64,000 bases of DNA from contig NC_073358.2 in assembly GCF_027580225.2 (NCBI RefSeq), positions 30,220,501-30,284,500 of the forward strand, written 5' to 3'. Position 1 is the stretch's first letter. Every line of letters starts with the position of its first letter. The notes beneath the pieces were generated by a model. It was not told where the DNA came from, ran no database searches, and saw only the letters and a list, made by a program, of their open reading frames with translations. The position numbers and the translations under genes are program-made. This DNA comes from Misgurnus anguillicaudatus (lineage: Eukaryota; Chordata; Actinopteri; Cypriniformes; Cobitidae). Below, piece by piece: positions 24,514 to 35,121 of this stretch.

Positions 24514-25294
24514 TAGTGTAGACAGGCTCGGCATGGGGGGGGGGACTTAGCCTGCCCTGCGATGGTCTCAAGCCAAGCATTTGCATCACTAGGCCCTGTT
24601 TTAGGTGGTCTTTCGCCACCAAAATTTCTGCCCAGTCTGCCTACATTTTTTTTATTTCACAATCTGTGCACTGATTTGTGAATGCTTTAGTACCCCTTTA
24701 AATCTCATATGAAAACGGCATTGATTCCGATTCTGCAGACATGGCACAGAGCAGAGCGAACTTCAAAGTACAAGGTGTGTACATTAACTGATAGATTGTC
24801 ATGACATCTGCATATGTGTCGTTTTAATGCTATCTCATGGCAATTTCTACGTATTTTACAAGGTGGCTAATTTGTATGACCACATTCATTTTTTTTACAA
24901 TTTGCCTTGACCGTTGTAAATTTGGGTTGTTTTTTAATGATAATCATGCGTTTTTGTACGTTTAACTTGTACAAATTGAACCGACTATGAATTCTCATGA
25001 GTTCAGGCTGTCGTTCTTTTACTATAAAACAGTTTATGCAGGATGCAATACCATGACCGTTGAGTGCATGAAGTGTGAACACACCACTTACACATTAATA
25101 CTAGAAAATGAGTAGGGTAGTGCATAAGTGTTACATTTGGGATGCACCTGTAGACTTCAATTAGCTTCTTCAGGTGTGTTGGTTTATGGTTAGAGCTAAA
25201 CTCTTCAGGACAGTGGCCCTTCAGGACCTAAACATAAATATCTCTGCTATAAACTATGATTAGTTATAAAATATTTTTCACCAGCACCTACTCA
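24514..25294. other. Mostly gene-free, one weak exon-like island
   Basis: An 11-base G run lies near 24534. At 24739-24774, after TTCTGCAG, an ATG frame reads MAQSRANFKVQ and runs into AAG followed by GTGTGT, so it has the look of a short first coding exon on the plus strand. It is far too short to be trusted. Nothing else coding was recognised. Confidence 0.2.
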
Positions 25295-25453
25295 TTAGGG
25301 GTCAAGCACCGAAGGTGCTGTGACACCTATTGGAATTGTTAGTATTATTAGGGGTCAAGCACCGAAGGTGCTGAGACACCTATTGTTTCTGTTAATATTA
25401 TTAGGGGCCAAGCACCGAAGGTGCTGAGGCACCTATTGGAACTGTCAGTATTA
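25295..25453 (-). repeat. Three tandem copies of a repeat terminus, 53-bp period
   Basis: TTAGGGGTCAAGCACC or TTAGGGGCCAAGCACC occurs at 25295, 25348 and 25401, exactly 53 bp apart. Each is followed by GAAGGTGCTG and CACCTATTG. The AGCACCGAAGGTGCT core is a 6-bp-stem hairpin. On the minus strand each copy ends hairpin-GGCCCCTAA (or GACCCCTAA) then T, the 3'-end layout of Helitron-class elements. Confidence 0.8.
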
Positions 25454-26871
25454 TTATTCTTCATCTTCTTCCCCAATGGGAGTCTATGGCAGCCCTATGA
25501 ACCGTACGTAGGAAAATGATGAAATTTGGCACAGTTGTAGTGGTGGTCTTAAAAAGTCATGTGACCAAAAATGGGGTGTCTAGTCCTAACTCTATAGCAA
25601 CACCAGCAGTGCAAAAATTCAGTGTTCAAATGGTTATAACTGCTGATCCGCTTGATCTATGAAAATTCTACTTAGTACACGTGATTGCTCTCCTCATGCT
25701 TGTTGTTTTTAATACCTTACAGTAAAACTCCACCCATTACAGTAGCGGCCATTTTGAAATGTACAGTATTCCATTTATTCGCTACTCCTCCTTCAAATTT
25801 GGTTCCATTGTTATGAAATTTGGCACAGGTGAACTTTGGAGTGAGCCGCACAGAAATGACCGAACATAATTTTTATATTTATCTTTGTTCAAAAGTAATA
25901 AATGCGCAAACTTAACGAGGTTGACGCAAAAATGGTTCTGAAGCTGTAGCTCGGTCATTCTTTGATCAATTGAAATGAAATTTGGTACACTTCATGTGGA
26001 CCATGAACTTGGGGTTCATGCCAATTTTGGTGACAGCGCCACCTATGGGTCATGAGATATGAAAATAGGCTATTTTTGCCCATAACTTCTGAACTGTTTG
26101 TCAGAAAATTATGATCTTGATGTCTATGAATTGCTTACCTCATGCCGCATCTGTTGATGTGTATTATGCCGGGTTTGACCGAACCGCCTGTCCGCCATTT
26201 TGATATTTCACATAATTTTTTATATTTTTTGAACTATTGGACATATCCGCGCAAAAATTAGTAAGGAGCTTCGGCATGATGTCCTGAAGGTACCTGGGAA
26301 GTCAGAGTACAGCGCCACCTAGGGGTTATAAACTATAACAGTTCTTATGGAACTGCTTATAACTTCTGAATACTTTGTCTGATATTAATTTCTTTGTGAA
26401 ATTGTATTCACTGGTTTATGCCGATTGCAACGATACCTCGTTTGTCATTTTCCAACATTCTGTTCATGTGTTATTGTAAAGCATATGGTAAATGATTTTT
26501 TCGCTACTCCTTTTACAAATTTTGTTTATTTTATGCCAGGTACTGCTCGTATAATGTTTGGAGCAATCCGCACAGAAATGACCGAACAGATTTTTGATAT
26601 TCTGTTCTCTTTCTTAGAAATACCACTCCAAAGTTGACCGTGCCTGTGACATTGTCTATTTGTCATAGTAAATTAATGTGACTGTATATATAGCATTACT
26701 ATACAGAATGATCTTCTTGTCTTCAATCTCACTTGAGCTTTTTGATTCTCATATACATTGTATTTCTGTTAGTTCTGCTCTGCACTGTCAGTTTTGCATC
26801 TGTGTTGATTGGCACATGTCAATCCTCGCAGCACCTAAGCTGTTTTTTTGCTGCCCTTTGAGCTGTGTTAA

Positions 26872-26943
26872 CTGAGTTGTGCATCTGGTTAACCACATGC
26901 CATGAGATTCTGAGGTCATGGGTTCGAATCCCATGTGCAGTGA
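26872..26943 (+). repeat. tRNA-like module in copy A
   Basis: TTAACTGAGTTGTGCATCTG (A-box position) is followed by a perfect pol III B box GGTTCGAATCC at 26921-26931. The acceptor ends do not pair, so it is a tRNA-derived fragment, not a tRNA gene. Confidence 0.45.
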
Positions 26944-27127
26944 TATTTTGTCTTAACTTTTTTCTCACTTAAGTTTTGTGAATCTCATACTATACATTGT
27001 ATTTCAGTTATTTGTGCTCTCTGTTGTCATTTCTGCACTTTTGGTAATTGCTGGATATCAATGTTTACAGCTCTAAATCTCTATTCTATAGCTTGGACAC
27101 ACCAACTCAGTGGTTTAATCGTTTACT

Positions 27128-27192
27128 CAGTGGCACATGCCGTAACTGCTGTGCTTTGGGAACCTGAGGTCATGGGTTCGAATCTCAGCTCT
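27128..27192 (+). repeat. Second tRNA-like module in copy A
   Basis: CAGTGGCACATGCCGTAACT (A-box-like) precedes GGTTCGAATCTC near 27175. Same design as the module at 26872, more diverged. Confidence 0.4.
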
Positions 27193-28879
27193 TACTTTCA
27201 CTTATTGAGATTTCCTTTTGTGTTCACTTTAAAACGTTCTTCTCGACCTGTCTGGTTTTCCACACGTGTTATATTTTTGCCATCTTTACTGTTGTTGCTC
27301 CGCACTGCAGTGGTTCTGCTCTGCATTTGCTTTGCTTCGGGTTCGGCCTCTGTATTGCGCGCTTTCTGCGTTTTGCACATTTGCTGTGTCGTGTGGTTTT
27401 TGCTGTGCTTTGGGTGCTCATTGCGCTGAAGGTGCTTGGCCCCGCAATTGCTGCTTGCAGCTATATTTATTATTATTATTTTTCCCCAATGGGAGTCTAT
27501 GGCAGCCCTATGAACCGTACATAGGAAAATGATGAAATTTGGCACAGTTGTAGAGATGGTCATAAATAGTCATGTGACCAAAAATGGGGTCTTTAGCAGT
27601 AACTCTATAGCGCCACCAGTAGTCCAAAGATTCAATGTTCAAACTGTTATAATTGGTGAACTATTTGATCTATGAAAATTCTACTTAGTACACGTGATTG
27701 CTCTCATCCCGCTTATTGAATTTGATACTTTACAGTAAGACTCCACCCATTACAGTAGCGGCCATTTTGAAATGTACAGTATTTCGTTTTTTTGCTACTC
27801 CTCCTTCAAATGTGGTTCAATTCTTATGAGATTTGGCACAGATGATCTTTGGAGTGAGCCGCATAGAAATGACCGAACAGAATTTTGATTTTTATCTTTG
27901 TTCAAAAGTAATAAATGCGCAAACTTAACGAGGTTGACGCAAAAATGGTTCTGAAGCTGTAGCTCAGTCAATCTTTGATCAATTGCAATGAAATTTGGTA
28001 CACTTCATGTGGACCATGAACTTGGGGTCCATGCCAAATTTGGTGACAGCGCCACCTATGGGTCATGAGATAATAAAATAGGCTATTTTTGCCCATAACT
28101 TCTGAACTGTTTGTCAGAAAATTATGATGTTGATGTCTATGGATTGCTCACTTCATGCCGCATCTGTCGATGTGAATTATGCCGTGTTTGACCAAACCGC
28201 CTGTCCGCCATTTTGAAATTTCAAATAAATTGTTATATTTTTTTAACTATTGGACATATCCGCGCAAAAAATGGTAAGGAGCTTCGACATGATATCCTGA
28301 AGGTACCTGGGAAGTCAGAGTACAGCGCCACCTAGGGGTTATAAACTATAACAGTTCTTATTGAACTGCTTATAACTTCTGAATACATTGTCTGATATAC
28401 ATTTTCTTTGTGAAATTGTATTCACTGTTTTATGCTGATCGCAACGATACCTTGTTTGTCATTTTCCAACATTATGTTCATGTGTTATTGTAAGGCATAT
28501 GGTAAATGATTTTTTCGCTACTCCTTTTACAAATTTTGTGTATTTTATGTCAGGTTCTGCTCGTATAATGTTTGGAGCAATCCGCACAGATGTGACCGAA
28601 CAGATTTTTGATATTCTGTTCTCTTTCTTAGAAATACCACTCTAAAGTTTACCGTGCCTGTGACGTTGTCTATTTGTCATAGTAATAAATTAATGTGACT
28701 GTATATTACATTGTATAGCATCACTATACATAATGGTCTGCTTGTCTTCAATTTCACTTGAACTAATGTACATTGTATTTCTGTTATTTCTACTTCTGCT
28801 GTGTCAATTCTGCATCTTTGGTGATTGACATGTTAATCCTTTCAGCTCTCTAATCTCTTGTCTGCTGCCTCATGAACTG

Positions 28880-28956
28880 TGTCAACTGAGTGGCGCATCT
28901 AGTTAACCAATTGCATTTAGATTCTAAGTTCCTGGGTTCGAATCCCACCTGAGTCA
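28880..28956 (+). repeat. tRNA-like module 1 in copy B
   Basis: AACTGAGTGGCGCATCTAGT resembles a tRNA 5' half with an A box, and GGTTCGAATCC at 28935-28945 is a perfect B box. Spacing is tRNA-like. The acceptor arms (AACTGAG and CTGAGTC) do not pair, so it is a pseudo-tRNA or SINE head. Confidence 0.5.
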
Positions 28957-29147
28957 TGATGTTTTGTTCTTCCTCATCAAATCTTCTCAACCTGTCTGTA
29001 GTTCACATGTGTTCTATTTTTCCATGTTTGCTGTTGTTGCTCTGCATTGTGGTGCTTCTGCTGTGTCTTTCCTGCATCTTTGGTGATTGACATATGTTAA
29101 TCATTTCAGCTCTCTAATCTCTTGTCTGCTGCTTTATGAACTGTGTC

Positions 29148-29220
29148 AACTGAGTGGCGCATCTAGTTAATCATATGCATTGAGATTCTGAGTTCCTGGG
29201 TTCAGATCCCACCTGAGTCA
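29148..29220 (+). repeat. tRNA-like module 2 in copy B
   Basis: Near-duplicate of the module at 28880, with GAGTGGCGCATCTAGTTAAT and a B box weakened to GGTTCAGATCC. Confidence 0.45.
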
Positions 29221-29324
29221 TGACGTTTTGTTCTTCCTCATCAATTCTTCTCAACCTGTCTGTAGTTCACATGTGTTCTATTTTTCCATGTTTGCTGTTG
29301 TTGCTCTGCATTATGGTGGTTCTT

Positions 29325-29780
29325 GCTGTGCTTTGTGAGCTTGCTGTGCTTTGTGTGCTTGCTGTGCTTTGTGAGCTTGCTATGCTTTGTGTGCTTGCTG
29401 TGCTTTGTGTGCTTTGTGAGCTTGCTGTGCTTTGTGTGCCTGCTGTGATTTGTGTAATTGCTGTGCTTTGTGTTCTTGCTATGCTTTCTGTGCTTGTTGT
29501 GCTTTGTGTGCTTGCTGTGCTTTGTGTGCTTGCTGTGCTTTGTGAGCTTGCTGTGCTTTGTGTGCCTGCTGTGATTTGTGTAATTGCTGTGCTTTGTGTG
29601 CTTGCTGTGCATTGTGAGCTTGCTGTGCTTTGTGTGCTTGCTGTGCTTTGTGTGCTTGCTGTGCTTTGTGAGCTTGCTGTGGTTTGTGTGCCTGCTGTGA
29701 TTTGTGTAATTGCTGTGCTTTGTGTGCTTGCTGTGCATTGTGAGCTTGCTGTGCTTTGTGTGCTTGCTGTGCTGTGTGTG
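29325..29780. repeat. 18-bp minisatellite with 126-bp higher-order period
   Basis: The units are GCTTTGTGTGCTTGCTGT-like. The variant pair GCCTGCTGTGATTTGTGTAA recurs at 29438, 29564 and 29690, exactly 126 bp (7 x 18) apart. Because 18 is a multiple of three and the unit lacks stops, several long frames are open on both strands; none is a credible gene. Confidence 0.9.
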
Positions 29781-29831
29781 CATTGCGCCGAAGGTGCTTG
29801 ACCCCGCAATTGCTGCTTGCAGCTATATTTA

Positions 29832-29935
29832 TTAGTGGTGCTTGCATTTATGCAAGGCATCACTATTACTATTGCTTTCGGTTATTATTAGTGGTGCTTG
29901 TATTTATGCAAGGCATCACTATTATTATTCGTCAG
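29832..29935 (-). repeat. Two tandem copies of the D-family terminus
   Basis: TTAGTGGTGCTTG occurs at 29832 and 29888 in a TTATTATT setting, each followed by ATTTATGCAAGGCATCACTA. On the minus strand each reads CTTGCAT-AA-ATGCAAG (7-bp stem), then CACCACTAA, then T. This is again hairpin plus CTAA before a host T. Confidence 0.75.
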
Positions 29936-32000
29936 GGATATTCTTCTTCTTCTTCTTCTTACATCCGGACACTTTTTTCGGCACGTAACTCGTCCCGCAC
30001 GGTTTGTCGTAGACCCATGAAAGAGGGCTCAAATCGACCGGATTATTGAGGAGAGGTGTGCTATGACTTTTATAAGGGATCGGGTGCAGGATTTCCGAAA
30101 GGGGGGCGTAAAACCACCCGAAAAATCCCATTGACTTAACATTGGGCCCAACTTTGACGGGTCATAGCTCCTCTCAAGGATTTTGTAGAAACATGTGGGT
30201 TACAGCATTTAAAGAGGGTGATAGGCTTTGTAAGAACATACATCACATTCGGGTGTGAGCTGTACCCCTGGGGTGTAAGAGGCTCCCAAAAGTGCCCTAA
30301 TGAAAAGTCAATGGGGCAAAATCCCATAGACTTAACATTGCAAAAACTTTGACGGGTCATAGGAACGAGTGAGGATTTTGTAGAGACATGTGGGTTACTA
30401 AATTTGAAGAGGGTGGTAGGCTCTGTAAGAACATACATGACATTGGGGTGTAAGTTGTACCCCTGGGGTGTAAGAGGCACCCGAAAATTACCATTGACTT
30501 CTAATGGGGCAGGAAACATGCCCATATAAGGGAATAAAACAGTTCGAGATGGGATATCTTTGCTTTACAGTGTCGTAGAGATAAGTGGGTGGGCTCATTT
30601 CACTCGGGCATCTAATCAGTTTCTCAGGATCATCCCAGAGCTATTAAGCCACGACCCTAGCAACAATTTTGGGCACCCTAGCAACATCTCCCATAGACTG
30701 CCATTATAAAATGCCCCGATGTATATATGTGCAGCACATTGTCATAGAGACATGGGGGTGGGCTCATTTTACTCAGGCATCCAATCAGTCTCTCAGGATC
30801 CTTACATACGTATTTAGCCACGCCCCTAGCAACCACTTTTGAGCACCCTAGCAACATAAAATTCAAACAGTTATATCTCGGCATCCGAACATCGTAGAGA
30901 CACGGGGGTTGGACCGTTTGACTCGTGACTGAGAGTGTAATCACTATGGGATGCCAATTTTTTCCCTAGCAACCAAATACAGTACCCTAGCAACAGAGTA
31001 AACAAAGCCTTATATCTCCGCATCAGAACATCGTAGAGACACGGGGGTTGGACCGTTTGACTCATGACTCAGTGTGTAATCACTATGGGATGCCAAATTT
31101 TCCCCTAGCAACCAAATACAGTACCCTAGCAACAGAGTAAACAAAGCCTTATATCTCCGCATCAGAACATCGTAGAGACACGGGGGTTGGACCGTTTGAC
31201 TCATGACTCAGTGTGTAATCACTATGGGATGCCAATTTTTTCCCTAGCAACCAAATACAGTACCCTAGCAACAGAGTAATCAAAGCCTTATATCTCAGCA
31301 TCAGAACATCGTAGAGACACGGGGGTTGGACAGTTTTACTCGTGACTCATAGTGTAATTACTATGGGATGCAAATTTTTTCCCTAGCAACCAAATACAGT
31401 ACCCTAGCAACAGAGTAAACAAAGCCTTATATCTCCGCATCAGAACATCGTAGAGACACGGGGGTTGGACCGTTTGACTCGTGACTCAGTGTGTAATCAT
31501 TATGGTATGACAAATTTTTCCCTAGCAACCAAATACAGTACCCTAGCAACAGAGTAAACAAAGCCTTTTATCTCAGCATCAGAACATCATAGAGACACGG
31601 GGGTTGGACCGTTTTACTTGTGACTCGGAGTGTAACAACTGGTCACATCATTGGCCACTCCCAAGCCACGCCCCTAGCAACCAAATTTTAGTACCCTAGC
31701 AACTGAATAAACAAAGCCTTATATCTCAGCATCAGAACATCGTAGAGACACGGGGGTTGGACCGTTTGACTCGTGACTCAGAGTGTAATCATTATGGGAT
31801 GCCAATTTTTTCCCTAGTAACGAAATACAGTACCCTAGCAACCGGATAAACACAGCCTTATATCTCCGCATCAGAACATCGTAGAGACACGGGAGTTGGA
31901 TCGTTTTACTTTTGGCTTGAAGTATAATCATATATGGTCCCCAGAATTTTGCCACGGCAAGCACCACTCACATTTTCTTTAGGAAATGTACCTATCTAGT
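29888..32000 (-). mobile_element. Rolling-circle-type repeat D, copy 1
   Basis: On the minus strand the copy begins near AACTAGATAGGTACATTTCC, carries AGTGGTGCTTGCC about 33 nt inside, and ends GGCAAGCACCACTAA-like through its head. This is the same offset inverted-repeat design as family A/B/C. The interior holds the first 139-bp array and a CCCTAGCAAC-rich leader. No protein-coding gene. Strand is given by the CTAA end and is inferred. Confidence 0.55.
30860..31920. repeat. 139-bp satellite array 1, about 8 units
   Basis: CATCGTAGAGACACGGGGG recurs about every 139 bp. One interval is longer because a diverged segment with a CCAAGCCACGCCCCTAGCAA-type insert lies near 31650. Each unit has two CCCTAGCAAC motifs about 20 bp apart. 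139 is not a multiple of three, so the roughly 64-82-codon minus-strand frames are by-products. Confidence 0.9.
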
Positions 32001-33982
32001 TCTTCTTCTTCTTATATCTGGACAAAATTTCGGCGCGTAACTCGTCTCACACCGTTTGATGTAGACCCACGAATGAGGGCTCAAATCGACCGGTTTATTG
32101 AGGAATGGTGTGCTATATCTTTTATAAGCGATCGGGTGCAGGATTTCCGAAAGGGGGGCGAAAAACCACCCGAAAAATCCCATTGACTTAACATTGCGCC
32201 AAACTTTGACGGGTCATAGCTCCGCTCGTGGATTTGGTAGAAACATGTGGGTTACTACATTTGAAGAGGGTGGTAGTCTCTGTAAGAACATACATCACAT
32301 TGGGGTGTAAGTTGTACCCCTGGGGTGTAAGAGGCACCCGAAATTTCCCATTGACTTATAATGGGGCAGGAAACACGCCCATATAAGGGAATAAAAATGT
32401 TCCTGATGGGATATCTTCGCATTACAGCTTCGTAGGGACAAGGGGGTGGGCTCATTTTAGTCAGGCACCCAATCAATCTCTCAGGATCATCCCAGAGCTA
32501 TTAAGCCACGCCCCTAGCAACAATTTTGGGCACCCTAGCAACATCTCCCATAGACTGCCATTATAAAATGCCCAGATGGATATCTTTGCACCACAGTGTC
32601 ATAGAGACATGGGGGTGGACTCATTTTACTCAGGCATCCAATCAGTCTCTCAGGATACTTACATAGGTATAAGCCACGCCCCTAGCAACCACTTTTGAGC
32701 ACCCTAGCAACATAAAATTCAAACAGTTATATCTCGGCATCCGAACATCGTAGAGACACGGGGGTTGGACCGTTTGACTCATGACTCAGAGTGTAATCAT
32801 TATGGGATGCCAATTTTTTCCCTAGCAACCAAATACAGTACCCTAGCAACAGAGTAAACAAAGCCTTATATCTCCGCATCAGAACATCGTAGAGACACGG
32901 GGGTTGGACCGTTTGACTTGTGAATCCGAGTGTAATCATTATGGGATGCCAATTTTTTCCCTAGCAACCAAATACAGTACCCTAGCAACAGAGTAAACAA
33001 AGCCTTATATCTCCGCATAAGAACATCGTAGAGACACGGGGGTTGAACCGTTTGACTAATGACTCAGAGTTTAATCATTATGGGATGCCAATTTTTTCCC
33101 TAGCAACCAAATACAGTACCCTAGCAACAGAGTAAACAAAGCCTTATATCTCTGCATCAGAACATCGTAGAGACACGGGGGTTGGACCGTTTGACTCGTG
33201 ACTCGGAGTGTAATCATTATGGGATGCCAATTTTTTCCCTAGCAACCACATACAGTACCCTAGCAACAGAGTAAACAAAGCCTTATATCTCCGCATCAGA
33301 ACATCTTAGAGACACGGGGGTTGGACCGTTTGACTCGTGACTCAGCATGTAATCATTATGGGATGCCAATTTTTTCCCTAGCAACCAAATACAGTACCCT
33401 AGCAACAGAGTAAACAAAGCCTTATATCTCCGCATCAGAACATCGTAGAGACACGGGGGTTGGACTGTTTGACTCGTGACTCGGTGTGTAATCATTATGG
33501 GATGCCAATTTTTTCCCTAGCAACCAAATACAGTATCCTAGCAACAGAGTAAACAAAGCCTTAAATCTCCGCATCAGAACATCGTAGAGACACGGGGGTT
33601 GGACCGTTTGACTCGTGACTCGGAGTGTAATCATTATGGGATGCCATTTTTTTCCCTAGCAACCAAATACAGTACCCTAGCAACAGAGTAAACAAAGCCT
33701 TATATCTCCGCATCAGAACATCGTAGAGACACGGGGGTTGGACCGTTTGACTCGTGACTCGGAGTGTAATCATTATGGGGTGCCAATTTTTCCCCTAGCA
33801 ACCAAATACAGTACCCTAGCAACAGAGTAAACAAAGCCTTATATCTCCGCATCAGAACATCGTAGAGACACGGGGGTTGGACCGTTTTACTTTTAGCTTG
33901 GAGTATAATCATATATGGTCCCCAGAATTTTGCCACGGCAAGCACCACTTCACATTTTCTTCAGGAAATGTACCTATCTAGT
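32001..33982 (-). mobile_element. Rolling-circle-type repeat D, copy 2
   Basis: Homologous to D copy 1 from the CTTCTTCTT tract onward (GGCGCGTAACTCGTC and CGATCGGGTGCAGGATTTCC). It starts directly after the CTATCTAGTT end of copy 1 without a head between them. It ends in the same GGAAATGTACCTATCTAGTT. Contains the second 139-bp array. Confidence 0.6.
32720..33900. repeat. 139-bp satellite array 2, about 9 units
   Basis: Same unit as array 1 at a regular 139-bp period (occurrences near 32743, 32885, 33023, 33163, 33302, 33440, 33579, 33719 and 33858). The units are very similar to one another, suggesting recent amplification or homogenisation. Confidence 0.92.
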
Positions 33983-35121
33983 TATTATTATTATTCTGCT
34001 TCCTCTTCTTAGCCATAGGCGTCTATGGCAGCCCTATGAACCGTACATAGGAAAATGATGAAATTTGGCACAGTTGTAGTGGTGGTCTTAAAAAGTCATG
34101 TGACCAAAAATGGGGTCTCTAGTACTAACTCTATAGCGCCACCAGCAGTGCAAAAATTCAATGTTCAAATGGTTATAACTGCTGATCCGCTTGATCTATG
34201 AAAATTCTACTTGGTACACGTGATTGCTCTCCTCATGCTTGTTGTTTTTAATACCTTACAGTAAAACTCCACCCATTACAGTAGCGGCCATTTTGAAACG
34301 TACAGTATTCCGTTTATTCGCTACTCCTCCTTCAAATTTGGTTCAATTGTTAAGAAATTTGGCACAGGTTAACTTTGGAGTGAGCCCCACAGAAATGACC
34401 GAACAGAATTTTGATATTTCTCTTTGTTCAAAAGTAATAAATGCGAAAACTTAACGAGGTTGACGCAAAAATGGTTCTGAAGCTGTAGCTCGGTCATTCT
34501 TTGATCAATTGAAATGAAATTTGGTACACTTCATGTGGACCATGAACTTGGGGTTCATGCCAAATTTGGTGACAGCGCCACCTATGGGTCATGAGATATA
34601 AAAATAGGCTATTTTTGCCCATAACTTCTGAACTGTTTGTCAGAAAATTATGATCTTGATGTCTATGGATTGCTTACCTCATGTCGCATCTGTCGATGTG
34701 TATTATGCCGGGTTTGACCGAACCACCTGTCCGCCATTTTGAAATTTCACATAATTTGTTATATTTTTTTAACTATTGGACATACCGCGCAAAAATGAGT
34801 AAGGAGCTTCGACATGATGTCCTGAAGGTACCTGGGAAGTCAGAGTACAGCGCCACCTAGGGGTTATAAACTATAACAGTTCTTATGGAACTGCTTATAA
34901 CTTCTGAATACTTTGTCTGATATTATATTTTTGCCATCTTTACTGTTGTTGCTCCGCACTGCAGTGGTTCTGCTCTGCATTTGCTTTGCTTCGGGTTTGG
35001 GCTCTGTATTGCGCGCTTTCTGCGCTTTGCGCATTTGCTGCGTCGTGTGGTTTTTGCTGTGCTTTGGGTGCTCATTGCGCTGAAGGTGCTTGACCCCGTA
35101 TCGCTGCTTGCAGCTATATTT
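33983..35121 (-). mobile_element. Rolling-circle-type repeat, copy C (internally deleted)
   Basis: Matches copy A from GTCTATGGCAGCCCTATGAA to the TTTGTCTGATATTA region. It then jumps to the TTATATTTTTGCCATC region and the ACCCCGTATCGCTGCTTGC end. Relative to A about 885 bp (A 26386 to 27269) are missing, including both tRNA-like modules. Short AT microhomology lies at the joint. Confidence 0.6.

Larger units (their letters stand above)
25401..27467 (-). mobile_element. Rolling-circle-type repeat, copy A
   Basis: Read on the minus strand, the copy starts near TATAGCTGCAAGCAGCAATT, has GGGGCCAAGCACC about 23 nt inside, and ends GGTGCTTGGCCCCTAA. This gives offset subterminal inverted repeats plus a 3' hairpin, the layout described for Helitron2/Helentron non-autonomous elements. 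The body has no Rep/helicase gene and contains two tRNA-like modules. Bodies A, B (27468-29829) and C (33983-35121) are homologous, starting near GTCTATGGCAGCCCTATGAA. Family assignment is inferred. Confidence 0.55.
27468..29829 (-). mobile_element. Rolling-circle-type repeat, copy B
   Basis: Body homologous to copy A over its length (for example CCTATGAACCGTACATAGG, CGCCACCTAGGGGTTATAAA). It lacks its own head and follows A directly across a TTATTATT tract. It ends ACCCCGCAATTGCTGCTTGC then AGCTATATTT. It differs from A by two better-preserved tRNA-like modules and by expansion of an 18-bp minisatellite near its right end. No protein-coding gene. Confidence 0.55.

Noticed and set aside
26872..29220. 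Functional tRNA genes
   Set aside because: A and B boxes are present but acceptor stems do not pair, and each lies inside a dispersed repeat.
29220..29863. Several 120-198-codon frames on both strands
   Set aside because: They arise from an 18-bp stop-free minisatellite, which opens all phases.
30860..33900. CRISPR-like regular repeat array
   Set aside because: Units are contiguous 139-bp tandem repeats without unique spacers, in a eukaryotic repeat block.
30678..33948. Series of about 64-88-codon minus-strand frames that look like a protein family
   Set aside because: They are the same 139-bp satellite unit read across 1.5 copies; the unit length is not a multiple of three.
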